Below are positions 1 to 8,892 of a stretch of DNA of 41,552 bases, piece by piece (the stretch's first letter is position 1; each line of letters starts with the position of its first letter). The position numbers and the translations under genes are program-made. The notes beneath the pieces were generated by a model. It ran no database searches, was not told the origin of the DNA, and saw only the letters and a program-made list of their open reading frames with translations. This DNA comes from Thalassobaculaceae bacterium. GTDB lineage: Bacteria > Pseudomonadota > Alphaproteobacteria > Thalassobaculales > Thalassobaculaceae. The DNA lies in NCBI GenBank assembly GCA_029212785.1, contig JARGOG010000017.1, forward strand, positions 27,962-69,513. The letters are read 5' to 3'.

Positions 1-5
1 CCCGG

Positions 6-3000
6 TTACTTGTTCAGCAGCCCTTTCAGCAGGCCCTTGGCCGCATCCTCGAGCTGCTTCTTCGGCTCCTGGGAAGGGGTGCCGGCACCGCCGCTCGTGC
101 CGCTGTCGGTGCCGCCGCCGCCGGTGAGCAGGTTGTCCAGCTTTTCGACGGTGCCGCTCTTGTCGAGCTGCTTGAGGGTGCGGGTTCCGACCTGGCGGAC
201 CACATAGCGCTGCATCTCATCCACATCGAGGATCTGACGCGGGTTGTCGAACGGTCCGACAAGGCGCACGCCGACCGGCGGCGCGTTCGGGTGGTCGGTC
301 AGGTTGGCCGTGGCGTTGACGTCCATCTGCCGCGGCGGCAGATCGGCCACGGCCGTCGCCGATCCCTGGGCCGCGTCGGCGTCGAGCGCGATGTCGTTCG
401 AGCGCAGCACGCCCTGCTTCACCACGTAGGTGCCGGTCAGCGAGCGGAATGCCGTTTCGCCGCCCGAGAACGCACGCTGGGTCAGGTCGAGGAAATCGGT
501 GGCGCCGTTGAGCTCCTTCAACCGGTTGGAGAAGGCCTTCAGGTCGAAGCCCTTGACCGTGCCGTCGCGCACCTGGAACGATCCGTTGCCGTTCAGGTTC
601 GACACTAGGTCGTACTCGGAGCCGCCCTTGGCGGTCAGGTCGGTGTCGTAGGTCAGGATGCCGCTGACCATGTCGGTCTCGGCGGTGGTCTGTGCCGCCT
701 GGCGCACGTCGGCGTCGCGTACCTTGACCGTCACCGCCGCCTCGGGCGTCGGCTTGTCCGCCAGCATCGCCGTCAGGTCAAAGGTACCGCCGAACATGCC
801 ACCGGCGAGCTTGGAGACGTTCAGGACGCCGTCCTTGAGCACGGCGGCGAGTTGGGCGTTGTCGACGATGTAGCTGCCGTACTCGATCGCCTCGATGCCC
901 ATGGTGACGTCGGCATCGACCGCCGACAGACCGGAAGTGTCGATCTTCTCTCGCGACCAGCCGCCCCCCGGTGCGGTACCGCCGGTCGGGGCCGCGGCCG
1001 GAGCCGCGCCCTGCGGCGTCGGCGCCTCCGGCGGCAGCCAGGGGTCGACGGCGATCCGGTTGGAGGTCAGCGCCAGTTTGACGTGCGGGCGTGCGCCGGT
1101 GTTGGAAATCGAGCCGTCGCCGGTGATTCGGATCGGTCCGGCGGTCACCGAGGTCTCGCTCAGGGTCAGCCCGTCCACCGGACCCTTGAACAGGGTAGAG
1201 GCCTCGAACGGGCCGAGATTGCCGCCGCGCGCCCGGTAGTCGGGAGACGCCAGCCGGATCGCGTCGGTCGCGTTCGGATGCGACACGACGATCTTCATGT
1301 TCACGTCGGGCGTGGCGGCGAAGGGATCGATGTTGCCGACCAGATCCAGGCGTCCGCCACCGGTATAGGCGGCGACCTTGTTGGCGTAGCGGCCGTCGTC
1401 ACGGGTGCGCAGCTCGCCGTCGATCTGCAGCTTGCCGAGCGCGCCGAAGCCGTCCAACGCCCCCGGAGACAGGGTGGAGACCAGCCGATTTGCGTCCGGG
1501 TGCTGCCCCTTGTAGGTGACGTTGATCGTCGGCGGCGAGGTCAGGGGCTGGGCGGTGCCCTTCAGGTCCAGGGTTCCGCCCGCCACGGTCAGGCGCACAT
1601 CGAGGGCGACGTCGCTCATGTCGCCGGCCGCGGTTCCCTTCAGCGCGACGGCGCCGAGCTGTTTGCCCGGGACCGGGCTGTCGGTGGAGAGCAGGCGGGA
1701 GAACCGGTCGGCGTCCTTCACCGACACATCGAAGGACATGTCGACCGACGGCCCGCTGGCGGCGTTCTTGAGCACACCGGAGATCTTGCCGGTCGCGCCC
1801 GCCACGTCGCCGACCGCGGCGTTGCGCAGGGTCAGCGTGCCGTTCTGTAGCAGAGCGTCGACGCGGGCATCCGATACGGTGATCCCGGTCACGGTCGCCT
1901 CGCCGACGCGGAGGTCGATATTGGCGTCGAAGCTATCGAGCGCGGCCAGCGTTTCGGCCGCGCCGCCGTCGTCGCCCGAAGCCGGAGTGCCGCCGGAATT
2001 GCCGTCGGCGTTACCACCCGATGCGGCCGCCGGCGTGCTGCCCTGCGGCAGATAGGCATCGACGTTGATACGGTCGACCGAAAGGCTGAGGCCGAAAGCT
2101 GGACGGTCGCGCAGCGCCAGCGTCAGGCCGCCCTGCGCTTTGGTCGCATCGAGTTCCATGGTCCAGTCGGAGACCTGGATCTCCTGTGCCGAGGCGCGGA
2201 TGGCGGCGCTCACCACTGCCTTGCGCAGCCGGTCGGCGGGCACGCCGGACAGATCCACCGTCAACCAGTCGAGGGTGGCCCGCAGATTGTCGGACGCGGC
2301 TTCGAGACGACCGACGAACGTCGGGCCGCTTTCAAGGCCGCCGATGACCGTGACGTCGGTTCCCCCGGGAAGCTGGGCGGTGGCGAGACGCAGATCGCCG
2401 ACTCCGTCGCGCAGGGAGGCGTCGACCTGCACATTACGGATGGCGGCACCGTTGTACTGGACCGCGTCGATCTTCAGGTCGATCCGGGCGTCGATGTCGC
2501 TCGGCAGCGCGGCGGCTTCGGCGGCTGCCCGGGTGGCTGTTGCTGCTGTCGGGGGTTGGGTCGAACCGCCGGAACCGTTGGACGCACTGTCGCCGACGGA
2601 AGCCGCCGACTTCGGCAGCAAGGCGTCGAGGTCGAGGCGGTTGCCGGAGAGCGTCGCCTCGATGGAGATCTTCGGATCGAGGGCGGCGGTGAGGTCGCCC
2701 TGGAACCGGGATTCACCGAGAGAGACCACGAGGTCGGTCGCCTTGACCGCGCTCGGAGACCCGTCGATGTCGGCCGTCACCGATGCGGCATTCGCCGGAA
2801 TACCGGCAGGGGGCTCGACACCGAAGGCCCGGGCGATCTCGACGGCCTTCGCCAGATCCGGGGCGGAGGCCTCGACCCGGCCCTTGAAGCTTGGGCCCGA
2901 ATCCATGTCGAGGGCGCCGTTGAGTGACAGTCCGACTGCGCCATCGCTACCGGTGGCCGACAGCTTGACGGTCGTGGCCCGCCCGGAATCCAGCGCGCCG

Positions 3001-3632
3001 ATGGCGGCAGTGAGGGCGAGGGGAACGTTCTGATAGCCGACTGTGCCTTCGACCTCGAAGGGACCCTGCAGGCCGCCGGCGGAGACCGCCAGATTGATGT
3101 CGGACAGGGTATGCTCGGCGCCGGTGGTGGCGTCGCGGTAGATGAGATTGCCGTCTTCTATGACGGCTTCGTCAATTGCCAGGGCCGGGGCACCGCCACC
3201 CCCGCCGGCCGCCGTGTCACCGGCATTGGCCGATCCGGTCTGGTCGCTGCCGAAGGCCCAGTTGACCCGTCCGTCCGCCAGTTTCTCCAGTACGATGGTC
3301 GGTTTCACCAGGGTGACCGAGGTGACGCGGATCTCGCCGGAGAGCAGCGGGATCAGGGCGACCGCGACATCGAGGGACTCGAGGCTCGCCATTTCGGGCG
3401 CCGATCCGCCGTCGATATTGGCAAGGCTGACATTGGCGACGGAGAGGGTGGGCGAGGGCAAGACCGACAGCGACAGGTCGCCGTCGATCTTGAGTTCCCG
3501 CCCGGTGGCATCGCGCGCGGCGGCCTGGATTTCCGGCTTGTAGCCGTTCCAGTCGATCAGGCTCGGTACCACCAGAATCGCGGCCACCAGAACGATGACC
3601 ACACCGACGATGGCGATAAGGACCTTGCGCAC
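6..3632 (-). CDS. AsmA family protein (large, envelope-associated)
   Basis: Encodes 1208 residues from a GTG start with GGAGAG six bases upstream. Residues 1-25 form one N-terminal membrane segment, followed by the AsmA pattern (SLIDWNGYKPEI, then a Leu/Val-rich beta repeat region) and a C-terminal AsmA-like domain around residues 970-1120. Low-complexity Ala/Gly/Thr linkers near residues 350, 535 and 880 separate repeat blocks, and the tail is Gly/Ser-rich. Family knowledge: AsmA/TamB-like proteins are inner-membrane-anchored periplasmic proteins linked to outer-membrane and phospholipid homeostasis; that role is inferred here. It is about twice the length of E. coli AsmA but normal for alphaproteobacterial members. 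It stands alone, with the next minus-strand gene 115 bases upstream. Confidence 0.88.
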   Translation of the reverse strand: MRKVLIAIVGVVIVLVAAILVVPSLIDWNGYKPEIQAAARDATGRELKIDGDLSLSVLPSPTLSVANVSLANIDGGSAPEMASLESLDVAVALIPLLSGEIRVTSVTLVKPTIVLEKLADGRVNWAFGSDQTGSANAGDTAAGGGGGAPALAIDEAVIEDGNLIYRDATTGAEHTLSDINLAVSAGGLQGPFEVEGTVGYQNVPLALTAAIGALDSGRATTVKLSATGSDGAVGLSLNGALDMDSGPSFKGRVEASAPDLAKAVEIARAFGVEPPAGIPANAASVTADIDGSPSAVKATDLVVSLGESRFQGDLTAALDPKISIEATLSGNRLDLDALLPKSAASVGDSASNGSGGSTQPPTAATATRAAAEAAALPSDIDARIDLKIDAVQYNGAAIRNVQVDASLRDGVGDLRLATAQLPGGTDVTVIGGLESGPTFVGRLEAASDNLRATLDWLTVDLSGVPADRLRKAVVSAAIRASAQEIQVSDWTMELDATKAQGGLTLALRDRPAFGLSLSVDRINVDAYLPQGSTPAAASGGNADGNSGGTPASGDDGGAAETLAALDSFDANIDLRVGEATVTGITVSDARVDALLQNGTLTLRNAAVGDVAGATGKISGVLKNAASGPSVDMSFDVSVKDADRFSRLLSTDSPVPGKQLGAVALKGTAAGDMSDVALDVRLTVAGGTLDLKGTAQPLTSPPTINVTYKGQHPDANRLVSTLSPGALDGFGALGKLQIDGELRTRDDGRYANKVAAYTGGGRLDLVGNIDPFAATPDVNMKIVVSHPNATDAIRLASPDYRARGGNLGPFEASTLFKGPVDGLTLSETSVTAGPIRITGDGSISNTGARPHVKLALTSNRIAVDPWLPPEAPTPQGAAPAAAPTGGTAPGGGWSREKIDTSGLSAVDADVTMGIEAIEYGSYIVDNAQLAAVLKDGVLNVSKLAGGMFGGTFDLTAMLADKPTPEAAVTVKVRDADVRQAAQTTAETDMVSGILTYDTDLTAKGGSEYDLVSNLNGNGSFQVRDGTVKGFDLKAFSNRLKELNGATDFLDLTQRAFSGGETAFRSLTGTYVVKQGVLRSNDIALDADAAQGSATAVADLPPRQMDVNATANLTDHPNAPPVGVRLVGPFDNPRQILDVDEMQRYVVRQVGTRTLKQLDKSGTVEKLDNLLTGGGGTDSGTSGGAGTPSQEPKKQLEDAAKGLLKGLLNK

Positions 3633-3747
3633 GATAACTCTCCAATATTTGCCCGCCCGGCGGGCTGGTCGCTGCGGTGAAAGGAGTCAACGCATGACGG
3701 CGTTGTCGGCTCCCGACCCGAATATGCAGGCGCGGGTCAATGCGCGG

Positions 3748-4392
3748 CTACACGATGGTGCAAACGTCATCGAATTCAAAGCGCGGCAGGCGCTGGAAGA
3801 CGCTTTCCGGGGTCCCGTAGCCTAAATTACACAGGAAATTGGACTTGATTGTGGTGCCGGCAAAGAACTCGGCGTCGACCTTGCCTTGGTCGAAGCCGGA
3901 CATCGGCCCGCAGTCGAGACCGAGGGCGCGGGCGGCGATCATCAGATAGGCGCCCTGGAGCGTGCCGTTTCGGAAGCCGCCGCTCTCGGCCGCTTCCGGC
4001 TTGTCCTTGAAGGAGCCGGACATGTCGCGATGCGGGAACAGACGCGGGAAGTGCTGCCAGAACGCCACGTCGTAACCGACGATGGCGCAGGCCGGCGCCG
4101 CCATGGTCTTGTCCAGGTTGCCCCCCGACAGGGCCGGCTTCAGACGCTCCTTGCCGTCGGCGGAGGTCACGAACACCACCCGCATCGGCGAGCCGTTGGC
4201 CGCGGTCGGACCCATCCTGCTCAGGTCGAACAATGCGCGGAGAAGATCCTCGGGAACCTCGCGGTCCTGCCATCCGTTGAACGTTCGCGCCTCGCGGAAG
4301 ATCAGGTCCAGGCCGTTGTCGTCGAGGGTCTGGATGCGCCCTTTGAGCGCCCGGACGGCCTCCTGTGCGGCTGCGACTGCGGCGTCGGTCAT
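3748..4392 (-). CDS. malonic semialdehyde reductase-like nitroreductase (RutE/HadB type)
   Basis: A 214-residue flavoprotein of the nitroreductase superfamily. It follows E. coli RutE along its length: ARTFNGW, a GPTAANGSP stretch (FMN-binding region), LKPALSGGNLDKT, LFPHRDMSGSF, LGLDCGPMSGFD and a C-terminal NLGYG...RLPRFEFDD. RutE reduces malonic semialdehyde to 3-hydroxypropionate in pyrimidine (Rut) degradation. No other rut gene is nearby, so the physiological substrate is uncertain. The ATG at 4392 was chosen because family homology begins just after it; the frame stays open further upstream but that part is not conserved. It is divergent from the exported protein at 4489. Confidence 0.85.
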   Translation of the reverse strand: MTDAAVAAAQEAVRALKGRIQTLDDNGLDLIFREARTFNGWQDREVPEDLLRALFDLSRMGPTAANGSPMRVVFVTSADGKERLKPALSGGNLDKTMAAPACAIVGYDVAFWQHFPRLFPHRDMSGSFKDKPEAAESGGFRNGTLQGAYLMIAARALGLDCGPMSGFDQGKVDAEFFAGTTIKSNFLCNLGYGTPESVFQRLPRFEFDDVCTIV

Positions 4393-4488
4393 GAATACTC
4401 CTCCGATGTGCCGGCCGTGCCGGCGGGTTGTTACGCAAAGGATATGCGTGTTTATTGCGCGTCTTAAAGGTCGTGGGAAAGAACTCAA

Positions 4489-4908
4489 ATGGGCAAGACC
4501 ATGCTTCGGCTCCTGTGCATTCTCCCTGTCGTTGCAATCCTCTCCTGGAGCACCATGGCCTCGGCGGAGGACAAAGCCCCCCTGAACGAGCGGGAACACC
4601 AGCTCATGGGGATCGCTGCGTCCTGCGTCGCATTCTACCAATCTGCGATGGCGGAGCTGGAGTTGCCGATCGAGGGCAACGAGGCCAAGCGTCAAGCCTA
4701 TCTCGCGGTGTTCGAGGCGCTTGGCAAGCGCGGCCGCTCCCACAAGGAATACGAAGCGGCGTTCCAGCGCGACGTGGTGATGCGGACCATCGAGGTGACG
4801 ACCATCATCGAGAACGATCCAACGGCCGCCCGTCACCAGGTGCTCGGCAACCTGCCGAAATGCGACGCCTATCTCGAGGAGATGAAGACCGCCGCCGGTC
4901 TGAGCTGA
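4489..4908 (+). CDS. small exported protein of unknown function
   Basis: A 139-residue protein with a clear Sec signal peptide: Met-Gly-Lys, a hydrophobic core (LLCILPVVAILSW) and a probable cleavage after ASA near residue 26. The mature part is mostly helical, about 110 residues, with two cysteines (in AASCVAFY and PKCDAYL) that could form a disulfide. I do not recognise a family. It ends 15 bases before the TauE/SafE-type permease and may be cotranscribed with it. It is divergent from the RutE-like gene, sharing a 96-base intergenic region. Confidence 0.72.
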   Translation: MGKTMLRLLCILPVVAILSWSTMASAEDKAPLNEREHQLMGIAASCVAFYQSAMAELELPIEGNEAKRQAYLAVFEALGKRGRSHKEYEAAFQRDVVMRTIEVTTIIENDPTAARHQVLGNLPKCDAYLEEMKTAAGLS

Positions 4909-4923
4909 CGCCCGGTTCCCCCC

Positions 4924-5688
4924 GTGGACGCGCTCCTCTCCCTGATCCTTCCGGCGCCGCTCGGCGAGGTCGCCGCATTCTCCCTGATCGCACTGAGCTT
5001 CGTGACGTCGCTGATGACGGCGGCGCTCGGCCTCGGCGGCGGTATTCTGATGGTCGCGGCGATGGCGAGCGTGGTACCGCCGGCCGCCCTGATCCCGGTG
5101 CACGGGTTGGTGCAACTCGGCTCCAACAGCGGCCGGGCGTTGCTGTTCCACCGTTACATTCGCCGCTCCATCGTGATCTGGTTTCTGCTCGGAGCCGCGG
5201 TCGGCGTGACGGTCGGCGCCCAGGTCGCGGTGCGCCTGCCGCGCGAGGTGCTGCTGGTCGTGGTCGGCGGCTTCGTCCTGGTGACCACCTGGATGCCCTC
5301 GCTCGGCCGATATCAAGTTCCGGACCGGGCGTTTACCGCGATCGGCGCGGTCACCGCATTCATTACCATGTTTGCCGGCGCGACCGGGCCGTTTCTTGCC
5401 CCGTTCCTGTCGCCGGAGCGGCTTGGCGACCGCTATGCCACGATCGGGACCTTCGCCGCCTGCATGACGCTGAAGCATGCGCTCAAGGTGACGGCTTTCG
5501 CCGCCGTCGGCTTTGCCTACCTGCCCTGGCTGCCGCTGATCGGGCTGATGATCGTCAGCGGCTTTCTGGGTACCCTGGTCGGCCGGCAGATCGTCACCCG
5601 CATGCCGGAGGCTGGATTCCGCACCGGATTCAAGGTCCTGCTGACCGTGCTGGCGCTTCGCCTCCTCTATCAGGGCCTGATCGGCTAA
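4924..5688 (+). CDS. sulfite exporter TauE/SafE family permease
   Basis: A 254-residue integral membrane protein with about eight hydrophobic segments. It has the TauE/SafE half-repeat pattern: LGLGGGILMVAAMASVVPP near residues 37-55, and a second copy-like region FAGATGPFLAPFL near residues 150-165, followed by LKHALKVTAFA. The family carries sulfite, sulfoacetate or other small organic anions across the inner membrane; the substrate cannot be told from sequence. The start is GTG with only a weak ribosome site, 15 bases after the exported protein, so translation may be coupled. Confidence 0.85.
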   Translation: MDALLSLILPAPLGEVAAFSLIALSFVTSLMTAALGLGGGILMVAAMASVVPPAALIPVHGLVQLGSNSGRALLFHRYIRRSIVIWFLLGAAVGVTVGAQVAVRLPREVLLVVVGGFVLVTTWMPSLGRYQVPDRAFTAIGAVTAFITMFAGATGPFLAPFLSPERLGDRYATIGTFAACMTLKHALKVTAFAAVGFAYLPWLPLIGLMIVSGFLGTLVGRQIVTRMPEAGFRTGFKVLLTVLALRLLYQGLIG

Positions 5689-5797
5689 AGGCGCTTGTCG
5701 TCGTCGAGGCCGCGCGCCACCATGCGCCGCCCGCCGCAGGGGCCGCCAAGACCCGTCGCACGGGTCACAAAAAAATTGCACCGGGAGGACGCCTGTC

Positions 5798-6931
5798 ATG
5801 AGTACGAATACCGCCTTCGAGATCGCTGTCTTCCCGGGCGACGGCATTGGGCCGGAAGTGATCGACCCGACCGTGGCGATCCTGCAGAGCCTGAGGGATC
5901 GGATCGGTGGATTTGACCTCAGCTTCCGGTCGGAGGCGGCGGGCGCGGCACATTACCGGGAGACCGGCACGGCTTTGCCCGAGGAGGCGCTGGCGCGAGC
6001 CGACAAGGCCGATGCGATTCTGCTCGGGGCGATGGGCATGCCGGACATCCGCTATCCCGACGGCCGCGAGATCGCGCCGCAGCTCGACCTGCGCGAGACC
6101 TTCGATCTGTTTGCCGGGGTACGGCCGGTGCGCACGCTGCCCGGCGCGCCGGTGCCGCTCGGCGATCCACGAGCGCAGAACTTGGATTTCGTGCTCATCC
6201 GTGAGAGCACCGAGGGCTTTTTCGCCGGACGCGGCAAGACGGTCTATGATGGCCCGGCCGACCGGCCGACCGCCGCCCACGACACCCAGACCATCACCCG
6301 CGCCGGCTCCGAACGGCTGTTCGATTTCGCCTTCAGCCTCGGCGCCAAGCGCCGGGAGCGGGGCTTTTCCGGTCAGGTGACCTGTATCGATAAGGCCAAC
6401 GTGATCGGCGGCTTCTACTATTTCCGCCAGATCTTCGACGAGGTCGCCGAGCGTCACGGTGCCAGCGATCGCACACATATGTATGTCGATGCCTGTGCGC
6501 TCAACATGGTGCGCCGACCGTGGATGTTCGACGTGATGGTCACCGAGAACATGTTCGGCGATATCCTGTCCGACCTCGGCGCCGGGCTGATGGGTGGTAT
6601 GGGAATGGCGCCGTCGGCCGATATCGGTCCGCGCCACGCGGTGTTTCAGCCCTGCCACGGCAGCGCGCCGGACATTGCCGGTCAGGGGCTGGCGAACCCG
6701 ACGGCGACCTTGCTCTCGGCGGCGATGATGCTGGACTGGCTGGGCGACACCCACGGCGTGGCCGATTGCGGTCGGGCGGCGCGGGTCCTCGACAAGGCAG
6801 TGGAGATCGCGTTCGACGACAACGGCCTGGTGCCGACCGAGTATGGCGGGTCGTCGGGCACGCGCGAGATCGTCAATGCAGTGGCGGCGGCGATTGCCGA
6901 CGGCCGGGCCGAGGCGCGTTTGGATCTCTGA
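5798..6931 (+). CDS. isocitrate/isopropylmalate dehydrogenase family protein
   Basis: A 377-residue beta-decarboxylating dehydrogenase. Visible family motifs: FPGDGIGPEV at the N terminus, LRETFDLFAGVRPVR (substrate-binding arginines), ESTEGFFAGRG, the catalytic lysine in CIDKANVIGG, the metal-binding aspartates in ENMFGDILSDLGAGL, and HGSAPDIAGQGLANPTA (cofactor region). The family oxidises and decarboxylates 2-hydroxyacids such as 3-isopropylmalate or tartrate. No leucine genes (leuC/D) are adjacent, so this may be a LeuB paralogue rather than LeuB itself. The ATG has GGGAGGA 10 bases upstream. Substrate assignment is open. Confidence 0.85.
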   Translation: MSTNTAFEIAVFPGDGIGPEVIDPTVAILQSLRDRIGGFDLSFRSEAAGAAHYRETGTALPEEALARADKADAILLGAMGMPDIRYPDGREIAPQLDLRETFDLFAGVRPVRTLPGAPVPLGDPRAQNLDFVLIRESTEGFFAGRGKTVYDGPADRPTAAHDTQTITRAGSERLFDFAFSLGAKRRERGFSGQVTCIDKANVIGGFYYFRQIFDEVAERHGASDRTHMYVDACALNMVRRPWMFDVMVTENMFGDILSDLGAGLMGGMGMAPSADIGPRHAVFQPCHGSAPDIAGQGLANPTATLLSAAMMLDWLGDTHGVADCGRAARVLDKAVEIAFDDNGLVPTEYGGSSGTREIVNAVAAAIADGRAEARLDL

Positions 6932-7025
6932 CCTCCGACCGGTGGCAGAGCCCGGAGTCGCGCACGTAGCGATCCCGGGAGGCTGATGTTAGGCTCCGAC
7001 ATCGACAACCGATTGGCGACGGGCG

Positions 7026-7532
7026 ATGTCCCTGGGCGATACCGACGCTTATCCCAGTGGATCCTCCTTCCTGGAAGGTGTTTCTGCCGGGCCCGAGCGG
7101 CGGATGCAGGATCGCTACATTGCCCAGAGGATCGGCATCAATGTCGACCGGCAGCGCTGTCACGTGCTCGATATCTCGACCGGCGGCGTGCGCATGCAGG
7201 CCCCGCCGGACTCGCGCTCGCTCGGGGCGGAATTCAAAGGACTTCTGGTCTGCAAAGCGGGCGGCGCCGATATCCGCGTGATCGTGCGGGGGCGCATCGT
7301 GCGGGTTGAGGGTGACGGCCAGACGGTCGGAGTCCAGTTCGCCCCGATGCCGCCGTCGCATCAGGCTGCGGTGAACGCCATCATCCAGATGCTCGAGCGG
7401 TTGGAAATCGAGGCGGCGTTCGAGCAGGCGCGGCAACCGAAGAAGAGCCCGCCAATCCTGCGGTTCGCCGTCGCCACGGCGGTCTTCGGGGCGACATTCG
7501 GCATTGCCGCCCTGTACCTTACGATCCGATAG
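7026..7532 (+). CDS. PilZ domain protein with C-terminal membrane anchor
   Basis: A 168-residue protein. The PilZ domain covers roughly residues 25-115 and keeps both c-di-GMP-binding signatures: RMQDR (RxxxR) and DISTGG (DxSxxG). After a helical, partly charged linker (EAAFEQARQPKKS), residues 145-165 form one hydrophobic segment (FAVATAVFGATFGIAALYL), which should anchor the domain on the cytoplasmic face of the inner membrane. Binding of c-di-GMP is inferred from the motifs. The start is uncertain: the strongest Shine-Dalgarno nearby (GGGAGG, 6977-6982) precedes an ATG at 6986 in another frame. First gene of the 7.0-12.1 kb cluster. Confidence 0.8.
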   Translation: MSLGDTDAYPSGSSFLEGVSAGPERRMQDRYIAQRIGINVDRQRCHVLDISTGGVRMQAPPDSRSLGAEFKGLLVCKAGGADIRVIVRGRIVRVEGDGQTVGVQFAPMPPSHQAAVNAIIQMLERLEIEAAFEQARQPKKSPPILRFAVATAVFGATFGIAALYLTIR

Positions 7533-7573
7533 CTCTTCGCCCGTCCACCGACATCTCCGACCCGAGGCCTCCG

Positions 7574-7987
7574 ATGCAAGCTGTGATCGACTCCCTTCTG
7601 TCCGGTCTCCCGTATCTTGTGCTCCATATGGCGGTCACCCTGGCGATGCTGGGGATCGGAGCCTGGCTCTATGAGAAGATCACGCCGATCCGCGAACTCG
7701 AGATGATCAAGGCCGGCAATGTCGCGGCGGCGGTGTCCTATTCCGGCGCACTCCTCGGGTTGGCGATCCCGCTCGCCGTCTGCATGGCGGCGAGCGTGAG
7801 TGTCCTCGACATCGTGGTGTGGGGCGTGGTGGCGCTGGCGCTCCAGCTCGCGGTCGTGCGGCTGGTCGAGGCCATTCTCGGTGGTCTGTGGCATCGCATC
7901 GAAGGCAATGAGGTCGGTCCCGCCATTCTGGTCGCCGCGGTCAAGCTCTCGGTCGCGGCGATCAACGCGGCGGCCGTGTCCGGCTGA
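7574..7987 (+). CDS. DUF350 family membrane protein
   Basis: A 137-residue integral membrane protein with four predicted hydrophobic helices. The DUF350 pattern is visible: an initial LVLHMAVTLAMLGIGAWLYEKITP segment with a following conserved NVAAAVSYSGALLGLAIPLA, then a second pair of helices and a short charged linker (HRIEGNEVGPAI). The biochemical function of the family is not established; members often accompany envelope-stress or membrane-remodelling genes. It lies 41 bases after the PilZ protein and 3 bases before the protease, so the three are very probably one transcript. Confidence 0.85.
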   Translation: MQAVIDSLLSGLPYLVLHMAVTLAMLGIGAWLYEKITPIRELEMIKAGNVAAAVSYSGALLGLAIPLAVCMAASVSVLDIVVWGVVALALQLAVVRLVEAILGGLWHRIEGNEVGPAILVAAVKLSVAAINAAAVSG

Positions 7988-7990
7988 GCC

Positions 7991-8827
7991 ATGTTCCGTC
8001 TCGACAACAGCAGGCTCGGGCTCCTCAGTGTGCTCGGTGTGGTTCTCGTCGCGCTGGTCTCTTCCCTGCTCGACGCTCCTCCGCCGGTGCGCCAAGTCGG
8101 TGACGTTTCCGTGCGCCGTCCGCCGCCGGCGGCCGCTCCCCCGGTCGCCGACCTCGAAGGCGTTCCGGAGTTCTCCGTCGAGGTCGGTGCCAAGCGGGAC
8201 AGCAGCGGCACCGCCTTCGCCATCGGGGACGGTGTCTGGATGACGGCCCGTCACGTGGTCGATGGCTGCGATGCCGTCGGGGTTCTCGAGAAACCGGGCC
8301 GTGCCATTCGGGCGAAGGGGGTGGCGATCCACCGGAATGCCGATGTCGCGGTCATGCGGGTCGCGCGCTCCGGTCCGCCGGTCCGTTTCAGCGACGAAGT
8401 GCCCCGGCCGGGCGACATCGCCTATCACGTCGGCTTCCCACGCGGAGAGCCGGGGGAGATGCGGTCGCGGATGCTGGGGGTGCGGGTGATGAACGTGCAT
8501 GGTCGCTACAGCACGCGGGAACCGGTGATCGCCTGGGCCGAGCTGGAGCGTCATCCGGAAGAGTCGCGGCCGCTTTCCGGCTTGAGCGGCGGAGCGGTCT
8601 TCGACGGACTGGGGCGGATCATCGGCGTGCATGTGGCCGGATCGAAACGCCGAGGCCGGTCCTTCACCGCGCACCCGGCCTCGATCCATGACATGGTCGA
8701 GCGGTCCGGCGTGTCGGCGTCCGAAAGCGGACCTCTGCACCCTTTCACGCCCGAGACCTTTGTCGACGTCGCCGATGGGCTTCGGCGGTGGGGAACGGTG
8801 GTCAAGGCGCTCTGCGACGTCAGGTAG
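7991..8827 (+). CDS. membrane-anchored trypsin-like serine protease
   Basis: A 278-residue protein. Residues 10-27 form an N-terminal hydrophobic anchor (or uncleaved signal), followed by a Pro/Ala-rich linker and an S1-type protease domain from about residue 55 to 240. The catalytic triad is visible: His88 in TARHVVDGC, Asp118 in NADVAV and Ser199 in GLSGGAVF. The domain should face the periplasm. There is no PDZ domain, unlike DegP or DegS. The gene begins 3 bases after the DUF350 gene, indicating translational coupling. The substrate is unknown; the downstream kinase and DUF350 partner suggest an envelope-sensing role, which is inference. Confidence 0.83.
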   Translation: MFRLDNSRLGLLSVLGVVLVALVSSLLDAPPPVRQVGDVSVRRPPPAAAPPVADLEGVPEFSVEVGAKRDSSGTAFAIGDGVWMTARHVVDGCDAVGVLEKPGRAIRAKGVAIHRNADVAVMRVARSGPPVRFSDEVPRPGDIAYHVGFPRGEPGEMRSRMLGVRVMNVHGRYSTREPVIAWAELERHPEESRPLSGLSGGAVFDGLGRIIGVHVAGSKRRGRSFTAHPASIHDMVERSGVSASESGPLHPFTPETFVDVADGLRRWGTVVKALCDVR

Positions 8828-8892
8828 CAGCCCACCTTTCATCGGACATTATCTGCGGCTACGGTTGTCGGTGGACGCTCGGGAGCACCGAA

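Noticed and set aside
5750-5766. Hairpin GACCCGT-CGC-ACGGGTC before the dehydrogenase gene as a terminator
   Set aside because: On the plus strand it is followed by an A-tract rather than T, so it does not form an intrinsic terminator in the direction of the genes.
7361-8842. A long minus-strand open frame opposite the DUF350 and protease genes
   Set aside because: The plus strand has coherent families with catalytic residues; the minus frame is His/Asp/Arg-rich without motifs.
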